NCBI GenBank assembly: GCA_934561485.1
Contig: CAKTGS010000049.1
Span: 1-14,374 of the forward strand
Reading direction: 5' to 3'
DNA: 14,374 nt
DNA from: an uncultured Faecalibacterium sp.
GTDB taxonomy: Bacteria; Bacillota; Clostridia; Oscillospirales; Ruminococcaceae
Numbering within the stretch: position 1 is the first letter of the stretch; the number at the start of each line of letters is the position of its first letter. The notes beneath the pieces are model-generated. The model saw nothing but the letters and a program-made list of their open reading frames with translations. It had not been told where the DNA came from and did no database searches. Below are positions 7,131-12,542 of the stretch, piece after piece. Both the position numbers and the translations under genes were made by a program.

Positions 7131-7158
7131 AGTATACTGCACCGGCGCGGAATGTCAA
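7131..7158 (-). promoter_or_regulatory. Sigma-A promoter of rex
   Basis: On the minus strand a perfect TTGACA (7158-7153), a 16-bp spacer and TATACT (7136-7131) lie about 106 nt upstream of the rex ATG. The -10 sits in AGTATACT, which also reads TATACT on the plus strand towards tepA, without a good -35 there. A second TTGACA (7122-7117) follows downstream. I see no clear Rex operator here. Confidence 0.7.
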
Positions 7159-7267
7159 ATCCCTATCAATAAAAAATCAAACTTTTTTTGCAATTTCTGC
7201 CCTGCCGCATAGGGGCCGGGGCAGCGGGGCAAGCTGTAAGCACTACCGCAGAAAAAAGGAGACGCCT

Positions 7268-7951
7268 ATGCCGGACGAAACAAACACTTCCGCTGAGCAG
7301 CAGCGGCTGGAAAAAGACGCCCTGGAGGACCTGGGCACGGTCACCCTTGCCCGGGGCGGCCACGTGATCCACTGCCTGACCGTCATCGGGCAGGTGGAGG
7401 GCCACAGCGAAGCGCCCCAGGGGCAGAAGACCACCAAGTACGAGCACGTGATCCCTCAGCTGGTGGCCGTGCAGGAGGACCCCCGCATCGAGGGCCTGCT
7501 GGTGCTGCTGAACACCGTGGGCGGCGATGTGGAAGCCGGGCTGGCCCTGGCAGAGCTGATCGCCAGCATCTCCAAGCCCAGCGCCACGCTGGTGCTGGGG
7601 GGCGGGCACTCCATTGGCATTCCGCTGGCGGTGAGCGCGCAGCACAGCTTTATCGTGCCCACCGCCACTATGACGGTGCACCCGGTGCGCCATTCCGGGG
7701 TCATTCTGGGTGTGCCGCAGACCATGCACTGGTTTGATCAGATGCAGCAGCGCATCACCGGCTTTGTGGCCGCCCACAGCGGCATGACCGAGAAGCGCTA
7801 CACCGAGCTGATGCTGCACACCGGGGAACTGGTGATGGACATGGGCACCGTGCTGGACGGCCGCCGCGCCGTAAAGGAAAAGCTGATCGACGACCTGGGC
7901 GGCCTTTCGGACGCGCTGGGCTGGCTGTACGGTGAAATTGAGGGGAAGTGA
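7268..7951 (+). CDS. tepA: TepA-like ClpP-class serine protease
   Basis: A 227-residue protein of the ClpP/crotonase fold, most like the TepA (YmfB) family, named translocation-enhancing protein in Bacillus; its true substrate is poorly known. AGGAGA (7257-7262) precedes ATG 7268 by 5 nt; the longer frame to 7097 would cross the rex promoter. The oxyanion-side glycines are in LNTVGGDVEAG (81-91). The nucleophile is Ser115 in GGGHSIGIPL and the catalytic His is His138 in TMTVHPVRHSG, the order expected for ClpP-like enzymes; an Asp in the region 190-210 would complete the triad. There is no signal peptide or membrane span. In Bacillus tepA sits next to spoIIIE; here ftsK/spoIIIE comes 4.6 kb later, after an unrelated surface-protein gene. 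Confidence 0.9.
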   Translation: MPDETNTSAEQQRLEKDALEDLGTVTLARGGHVIHCLTVIGQVEGHSEAPQGQKTTKYEHVIPQLVAVQEDPRIEGLLVLLNTVGGDVEAGLALAELIASISKPSATLVLGGGHSIGIPLAVSAQHSFIVPTATMTVHPVRHSGVILGVPQTMHWFDQMQQRITGFVAAHSGMTEKRYTELMLHTGELVMDMGTVLDGRRAVKEKLIDDLGGLSDALGWLYGEIEGK

Positions 7952-7970
7952 AAATTGCCCCGGGAGCGGC

Positions 7971-8106
7971 CTCGCCCTCTCAGTCGCTAACGCGACAGCT
8001 CTCCCAAAGGGAGAGCCTCTGGCGGAACCGGAAACTTTGTGTGGACTGCCAAGGCCTCTCCCCTTGGGAGAGGTGGCATTGCGCAAGCAATGACGGAGAG
8101 GGCGAG
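7971..8106 (+). repeat. Hairpin-rich interspersed repeat, copy 2 (136 bp)
   Basis: The same 11-bp terminal inverted repeat as copy 1 (7971-7981 and 8096-8106). Internal hairpins are AGCTCTCCC-AAA-GGGAGAGC, TGCC..GCCTCTCCC/GGGAGAGGTGGCA, and CATTGC-GCAA-GCAATG. It starts 20 nt after the tepA stop. The pairing is more perfect than in copy 1, suggesting a younger or better conserved insertion. Frames across it give spurious small proteins. Confidence 0.88.
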
Positions 8107-8169
8107 CACGCTGCCAAAGAACCGAAACCACAGCCAATTGCTTCCGCTCACAAAGAGCGCAGAAGGTGC

Positions 8170-8212
8170 AAAAAAATCCCCCGCGCTGCGGGGTGCGACC
8201 GCAGCGCGGGGG
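8170..8212 (-). terminator. Intrinsic terminator of the surface-protein gene
   Basis: A perfect 14-bp stem (CCCCCGCGCTGCGG, 8178-8191, with CCGCAGCGCGGGGG, 8199-8212) and a 7-nt loop. On the minus strand it is followed by A and seven T. It lies 35 nt past the stop codon. The plus-strand side has no T run. Confidence 0.92.
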
Positions 8213-8247
8213 TTGGGGTATGAAGATGGCTTGATTTGTTGGGCCGC

Positions 8248-11200
8248 TTACTTGTTCAGCAGCTCGGTGTGGTCGTTGGCAATGATCAGCAGGGTGGGTT
8301 CAGCATCTGCAGTGTGGCAGAGGTAGAACACATCGCCCTCATTGCACAGGGCCAGCAGGTCGGCCACGGCAAAGCGGCTGACGCGGCCATTGGTCACAAA
8401 CACAATGGTCTCGGCACCGTTGGCCTGCAGATACTGCAGGGTTTCCAGCGTACCGGTCAGGGTCGCATCGGCCTTTTTGCAGGTGTAGGTGCGCTCGGTG
8501 CCTGCCTGACGCACGGTAAACAGCAGGTCCCGCAGGGTGTTGCCGGGCACCACCACGCGCAGCTCAAGGGCTTCGGCATTTTCGGCATCCTTCTTGCCGG
8601 TGGCAGGGATCACCTCGCCCTTTTCCAGCAGCTTGCCGCAGTCGGCGCACACGGTGTCGCCGGTGTAGCCCGGTTCGGTCTCGGTGGGGTCTTTCCTGCC
8701 AACCACAGTGGGGGTGTGGCCCTTGGCAGGGATCACTTCACCCTTCTCCACCACGTCACCGCACTTGTCGCAGACTTTATCGCCGGTGTAGCCCGGCTCC
8801 TCACAGGTCGGCTCCTTCTTGCCTTCGATGTGGGTTTTCTCATGGCCGGTAGCCGGGATGACCTCTGTCTTATCGTGGGTTGCATCGGCTCCGGGGCGCT
8901 TACAGTGCTTCACCTTTTTGCCATCCGTTGTGCAGGTGGCATTGGTGATCTCGTCCCACTCCTCACCACTGTAGTCGTGGTCATTGTTGGGGGTGGTGCC
9001 GTCCGGCTCTTCCTTGGTTGCGCCGCATCCACTGCAGGTGTAGTCATCGTAGCCGCCCTTCATGCAGTTGGCATCGTGGTGCTCACCCTTCACCCAGGTG
9101 TGGCCCTTGGCGGGGATTACTTCGCCCTTTTCAATGATTTCGCCGCACTTGTCACAGACTTTATCGCCGGTATAGCCCGGCTCGGTCTCGGTGGCATCCT
9201 TCTTGCCCACAATCTTGGTGTGCTGGTGGCCGGTGGCATCAATCTTTTGGGTTTCCTTATGGGTGGGGTCGTTCTTGCAAACGCGCTCCTGCTCGCCGTC
9301 TGCAGTGCAGGTAGCTTTCTTGGTGGTCGTCCACTCGCCCCAGTTGTGTGCATCCTTGTCAATGGCAATGGTTTCAACAAGGTCATGGGTCTTATCGTTC
9401 GGGGCATTCTTGCAGTGCTTTACCTTTTTGCCCGCCGTGGTGCAGGTAGCCGGGATGATTTCATCCCACTCTTTCTCACCTTCTTCGCGGGTGTAATTGT
9501 GGGCCTTGGGGTCAACCGGAATTTCCTCGGTTTTGGTTGCGTTGCAATTTGTGCAGGTAAAGGTTTTTTCACCCTTCTCCGTGCAGGTGGGGGCCTTGGT
9601 CACTTCGCCCTCGTTCCAGGTGTGGGTGGGCACGATCCAGGTTTCGTTGGCATCTTCGCCCCTGGGTTTGGTCACCGACACCTTGGTGGTATCCAGGGCG
9701 GTAACATCCATGGTGTCGCTCTTGTCAGATTCGTAACCAATCACACCGTTGCCAATCGCAGCTGCAGATTCCGTGCCGAATGCGTACTTGCCGCCTACAG
9801 CCCCGATAAACGGTGAACCACTGATCGTTACATGCCCTTTTGTGGCCTCGGCTTTTCCGTCAGATTCAACGCGGGCACCACCAATACCGGCCGAACTTCT
9901 ACCACCAATGGCACCGGTGCCTTCCACCAGCTTCCATACGCACTTTGCAATTTCTTCAAACTTGCCGATCGTACCGCCGGTGATTTTCACAAAGCCGTTT
10001 CCACTTGTATTCTCGCCTACAACTGTACTGGGAGAAACGCTATAGCCATCGCCGATGCCGGCACTGCCTGCGCTCTTGGCAAGGGTGATTTCTCCGTCTG
10101 TGATAGTAACCCGGCCAGCACCGCCAACAACATTACCAGCACCGCCGCCAATACCAGCGCCAGTCTGGCAATAGCTATCCTTGGCATCTGCCGTAATCGT
10201 GCCGCCGGATATCGTTACGATACCTGCACCGCCATCTTTTCCGCCGCCGCCGCCAATAGCAGCACCGCCGCCTTCGCTGACTGCGTTCACAGTGCCATTG
10301 CTGATGGTCACCGTGCCGGTGCCGCCGGTTTTGTCGCTGCTTCCATATCCGCCGCCGCCAATGCCTGCACCACCACCGCGTCCGGTTGCGTTCACGGTGC
10401 CGGTGGTATTGATGTCAATGGTGGCACTGCCAGCTCCATCACGGCTCCAGTTGCCGCCGCCGCCAATACCGGCACCACCGCCGCCGTTGCTGCCATTGTT
10501 TTCCGCCTTTACAACGCTGGCGTTGTCCTTGATCGTGATCAGCCTGATTTTGCCGTTACCGCCTGCGCCAATGCCTGCGGAGTCGACACCGCCAACGGCT
10601 TCTTGGATCGTGGCATTTCCCTCAATGGTGATCGTGTCCACATCACCACCTATATTACGATAGAAGTCCGTCTCACACATTCCGGCACCGATGCCGGCAC
10701 CGCCATAAACGCTGGGAGCGCCTTTGGCCGTAACGACCGCATTGCCGCCAATGGTGATGGTGCCCACATTGCCGGCTCGGCCGCTGCCAATGCCGGCACC
10801 ACCATTGCCTGTGCTTTCGGCGTTGATCTTGCCGCCGGTAATATGAATGTTATCGGCTGTTGCAGCTGTTGTGTTATAGTTCTCTCCGCTGCCGATACCG
10901 GCACCACCGTAAAAGCCGCCCTTTGCTGTAATTTTGCCGCCGGTAATGCTGATGTTGCTGGTGGTATATCCACCGCTGCTGCCAATGCCTGCGGCATTAC
11001 CATTGCCAACTGCTTCCAGGCTGCCGCCATCCTGATCTTCATCCTGAATCGTCAAGGTACCCGACACTTTCTGGCCGTTTACATACTGGTCGTTTTTCTC
11101 CAGTCCGGCACGGTTCGTGTCACTCTTCAGCACATTCTCGCCGTTCAGCTCCAGCGTCACATCGCCGCTTCCTTTGACTTCCATGGCAGCCTTACCTTCG

Positions 11201-12042
11201 TTATACACTTTGTTGCCACTTACGTCAATGTGCACGTTATCCAGAATGATCTTCAGAACTTTATCGACCGCATTGTTGACCACCTTGATCACATTCTTTG
11301 TGGGGGTCTCTTCCTCGGTGGTTTCCTCTTCGTCCTGCACCGCAGTGCCTTCTCCGGCGGCTTCCAGGGTGACGGCTTCCGGCTGCGGTTTTACCGGGGC
11401 TTTTGCAATTTCCCGCTTTGTGGGCGCAGCAGCAGCTTCCTCGGTGGTTTTCGGCACTTCGTCCTCTTCCACCGGGTCCTCTTCCTCTGCGGCAGGCCCG
11501 GCGTCCTCTTCCTCAGATTCCTCGGTGTCGTCCGTCTCTTCGGTGTCCTCGTCCGGGGTCTCTTCCGGTTCAGCGGCATCTTCCGCAGGAGTTTTCTCTT
11601 CCGCGGCAGGTGCTTCCGGCTTCGGCTGCTCGTCCTCGGCAGGGTTTTCCGGTTCTTCGGTCTGTTCTTTCGTTTCCTCTTCGGGTTCGGGCTGCTCAGC
11701 GGCAGGCTCCTCTTCCGTTTTTTCCTCTACCGGGTAGCTCTCACCGATAGAAGGTTCTTCCTGCGGCTCTTCGGCTTTTTGCTTCTCCGCGTTCGTGCTG
11801 CTCTTGTTGCTCCAAGTATTGGTGCCGGAACCGCCCTTGATGGTCACTTCGCCGTCCTCATCCAGCTTTTCCTCATTGCCGGACTTGACGTAAACTTTGC
11901 CTTCCTCGTCCATACGCACGGTCAGGTCGCCGTTATCCATATAATAGGTACCCGCAAAGGCCGGGGCCGCAATGGATGTGATGATGGACATGACAGCTGC
12001 CGTAGAAAGCACCCGCAGCCCAAGCGGATTTTTCTTCTTCAT
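8248..12042 (-). CDS. Large secreted beta-helix repeat protein with Cys-containing repeats
   Basis: A 1264-residue exported protein. AGGAGG (12052-12057) lies 9 nt from ATG 12042. Residues 1-30 are a signal peptide (MKKKNPLGLR, hydrophobic core, APAFA then G). Residues 31-75 are a short folded part. Residues 85-250 are an extremely acidic Glu/Pro/Ala/Thr linker. Residues 250-345 (DNVHIDVSGNKVYNEG, DVTLELNGENVL) resemble carbohydrate-binding beta-helix proteins of the Cthe_2159 type. From 350 to 765 a GAGIG-type motif recurs about 12 times, with a 35-residue period in the middle (448, 488, 523, 558, 593, 628), alternating with TITIxGGxITA strands: a probable right-handed beta-helix. Residues 806-1149 are eight ~40-residue repeats of the clostridial TCTxxG..C..C..H kind. 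Residues 1150-1264 are an unrecognised domain. No LPxTG, SLH or membrane anchor is seen. Role inferred: adhesin or glycan binding. It is controlled by a poly-G promoter and a c-di-GMP riboswitch. Confidence 0.88.
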   Translation of the reverse strand: MKKKNPLGLRVLSTAAVMSIITSIAAPAFAGTYYMDNGDLTVRMDEEGKVYVKSGNEEKLDEDGEVTIKGGSGTNTWSNKSSTNAEKQKAEEPQEEPSIGESYPVEEKTEEEPAAEQPEPEEETKEQTEEPENPAEDEQPKPEAPAAEEKTPAEDAAEPEETPDEDTEETDDTEESEEEDAGPAAEEEDPVEEDEVPKTTEEAAAAPTKREIAKAPVKPQPEAVTLEAAGEGTAVQDEEETTEEETPTKNVIKVVNNAVDKVLKIILDNVHIDVSGNKVYNEGKAAMEVKGSGDVTLELNGENVLKSDTNRAGLEKNDQYVNGQKVSGTLTIQDEDQDGGSLEAVGNGNAAGIGSSGGYTTSNISITGGKITAKGGFYGGAGIGSGENYNTTAATADNIHITGGKINAESTGNGGAGIGSGRAGNVGTITIGGNAVVTAKGAPSVYGGAGIGAGMCETDFYRNIGGDVDTITIEGNATIQEAVGGVDSAGIGAGGNGKIRLITIKDNASVVKAENNGSNGGGGAGIGGGGNWSRDGAGSATIDINTTGTVNATGRGGGAGIGGGGYGSSDKTGGTGTVTISNGTVNAVSEGGGAAIGGGGGKDGGAGIVTISGGTITADAKDSYCQTGAGIGGGAGNVVGGAGRVTITDGEITLAKSAGSAGIGDGYSVSPSTVVGENTSGNGFVKITGGTIGKFEEIAKCVWKLVEGTGAIGGRSSAGIGGARVESDGKAEATKGHVTISGSPFIGAVGGKYAFGTESAAAIGNGVIGYESDKSDTMDVTALDTTKVSVTKPRGEDANETWIVPTHTWNEGEVTKAPTCTEKGEKTFTCTNCNATKTEEIPVDPKAHNYTREEGEKEWDEIIPATCTTAGKKVKHCKNAPNDKTHDLVETIAIDKDAHNWGEWTTTKKATCTADGEQERVCKNDPTHKETQKIDATGHQHTKIVGKKDATETEPGYTGDKVCDKCGEIIEKGEVIPAKGHTWVKGEHHDANCMKGGYDDYTCSGCGATKEEPDGTTPNNDHDYSGEEWDEITNATCTTDGKKVKHCKRPGADATHDKTEVIPATGHEKTHIEGKKEPTCEEPGYTGDKVCDKCGDVVEKGEVIPAKGHTPTVVGRKDPTETEPGYTGDTVCADCGKLLEKGEVIPATGKKDAENAEALELRVVVPGNTLRDLLFTVRQAGTERTYTCKKADATLTGTLETLQYLQANGAETIVFVTNGRVSRFAVADLLALCNEGDVFYLCHTADAEPTLLIIANDHTELLNK

Positions 12043-12058
12043 GGCGTTTTTCCTCCTT

Positions 12059-12078
12059 GGGGGCACACACCAGCCCCC
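12059..12078 (-). promoter_or_regulatory. Hairpin abutting the surface-gene Shine-Dalgarno
   Basis: On the minus strand GGGGGC and GCCCCC form a perfect 6-bp stem with an 8-nt loop, ending next to AAGGAGG (12052-12058). It leaves the Shine-Dalgarno open and may stabilise the mRNA 5' region or take part in switch refolding. The function is unknown. Confidence 0.4.
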
Positions 12079-12099
12079 GGCTCCCGCACACCTGCTTGC

Positions 12100-12137
12100 A
12101 AAAAAGGGCCGCCCCTGCGTGCAACAGAAGCGGCCCT
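12100..12137 (-). terminator. Leader terminator of the surface gene (riboswitch expression platform)
   Basis: On the minus strand AGGGCCGC (12137-12130) pairs perfectly with GCGGCCCT (12112-12105), followed by a run of six T (12105-12100). It lies between the c-di-GMP aptamer and the start codon, so it would stop transcription before the gene. The direction of control (on or off with ligand) cannot be read by eye. Confidence 0.8.
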
Positions 12138-12158
12138 ACCCTGCGAACCAAAACCCTT

Positions 12159-12195
12159 GCCGCACCGCCAACCCCTGGCGTGCGGCGCATTTTTT
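12159..12195 (+). terminator. Second leader hairpin; plus-strand terminator-like
   Basis: GCCGCAC-C-GCCA (12159-12170) pairs with TGGC-GTGCGGC (12176-12186) over 11 bp with one bulged C. On the plus strand GCA and six T follow, so it could stop antisense transcription before ftsK. On the minus strand it lies between aptamer and terminator, where it could be the alternative fold of the expression platform. Confidence 0.55.
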
Positions 12196-12196
12196 G

Positions 12197-12268
12197 TGCA
12201 ACTGGCTGCCATGTTACAGGCCCTGTAGTTTTGCGTCCCAGCTTTTCAACTGGTTTGCCCAATATGCA
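12197..12268 (-). promoter_or_regulatory. c-di-GMP-I riboswitch aptamer (GEMM-I)
   Basis: Read on the minus strand the conserved GEMM-I elements appear in order: GGGCAAACC (12260-12252), a stem CCAGTT/AGCTGG capped by a GAAA tetraloop (12247-12244), GGGACGCAAA (12239-12230), AGGGCCT (12224-12218) and GGCAGCCAGTTGC (12210-12198). TGCA/TGCA at 12268-12265 and 12200-12197 can close P1. The core GGGCAAACC-N4-GAAA-N4-GGGACGCAAA also matches the Vibrio Vc2 aptamer as I remember it. It starts about 20 nt after the predicted transcription start and precedes a terminator in the surface-protein leader. In clostridia this class often controls adhesins and other surface functions. Confidence 0.92.
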
Positions 12269-12293
12269 GATGCGCGATGATTTTATTATTTAC

Positions 12294-12323
12294 AGTATAC
12301 CCCCCCCCCCTATTTATTTGCAA
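12294..12323 (-). promoter_or_regulatory. Surface-gene promoter with 11-G tract in the spacer
   Basis: On the minus strand TTGCAA (12323-12318) and TATACT (12299-12294) are separated by 18 bp: ATAAATA plus eleven G (12310-12300). Gain or loss of a G by slipped-strand mispairing would change the -35/-10 spacing; loss of one would give the optimal 17 bp. Start of transcription is expected near 12287, giving a ~245-nt leader that contains the c-di-GMP aptamer. Confidence 0.7.
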
Positions 12324-12402
12324 AGGGGTTTTTCGCAAAAAATACATTTTTGTATAGTGTAACAAAACTGCAACGCCGCATTTGTGGAAGGTGACGAAAG
12401 GG

Positions 12403-12443
12403 AACTCTCTCAGGCTCCGGTGCGCAAAGTGAGACGGAGAGGG
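12403..12443 (+). repeat. Short derivative of the interspersed repeat
   Basis: The left end CTCTCTCAG (12405-12413) differs by one base from the CCCTCTCAG of copies 1 and 2, and the right end GACGGAGAGGG (12433-12443) is identical to theirs; GCGCAA also precedes it at the same distance as in copy 2. The middle ~95 bp is missing. It looks like an internally deleted or decayed copy in the same orientation. Confidence 0.55.
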
Positions 12444-12444
12444 T

Positions 12445-12460
12445 TTGTTGCCCACAACAA
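12445..12460. promoter_or_regulatory. TTGTTG-CCCA-CAACAA palindrome upstream of the ftsK promoter
   Basis: A perfect 6+6 inverted repeat with a 4-nt centre, ending 5 bp before the -35 of the ftsK promoter. It resembles a Rex operator in its ends (TTGTT/AACAA), but the arms are 2 bp too close together. The binding protein is unknown. Confidence 0.35.
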
Positions 12461-12465
12461 TCGGT

Positions 12466-12494
12466 TTGCCATTTTCTCCCCTGCGTGGTACAAT
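12466..12494 (+). promoter_or_regulatory. Sigma-A promoter of ftsK
   Basis: TTGCCA (12466-12471), a 17-bp spacer and TACAAT (12489-12494): 5 of 6 matches in each hexamer at ideal spacing, about 49 nt before the ftsK ATG. Confidence 0.78.
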
Positions 12495-12542
12495 AATAGA
12501 ATCAGAAATTCTGTCTATGGAAAACGCGGAGAGCAACGAAGA

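Noticed and set aside
6187..8106. CRISPR-like repeat
   Set aside because: Only two full copies 1.8 kb apart, separated by genes, with internal hairpins and no spacers.
6124..8326. Small plus-strand frames over the interspersed repeats (PKGEP, SLWERW type peptides)
   Set aside because: They are translations of the hairpin-rich repeat and follow its copies, a familiar source of false small proteins.
8236..12228. Two long plus-strand open frames (526 and 798 residues) opposite the surface-protein gene
   Set aside because: They are mirror frames of a repetitive GC-rich gene, rich in Gly, Ala and Val, with no ribosome binding site or recognisable domain.
12300..12310. C11/G11 as an assembly artefact
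   Set aside because: Not excluded as to exact length, but its placement between matching -35 and -10 hexamers argues for a real element.
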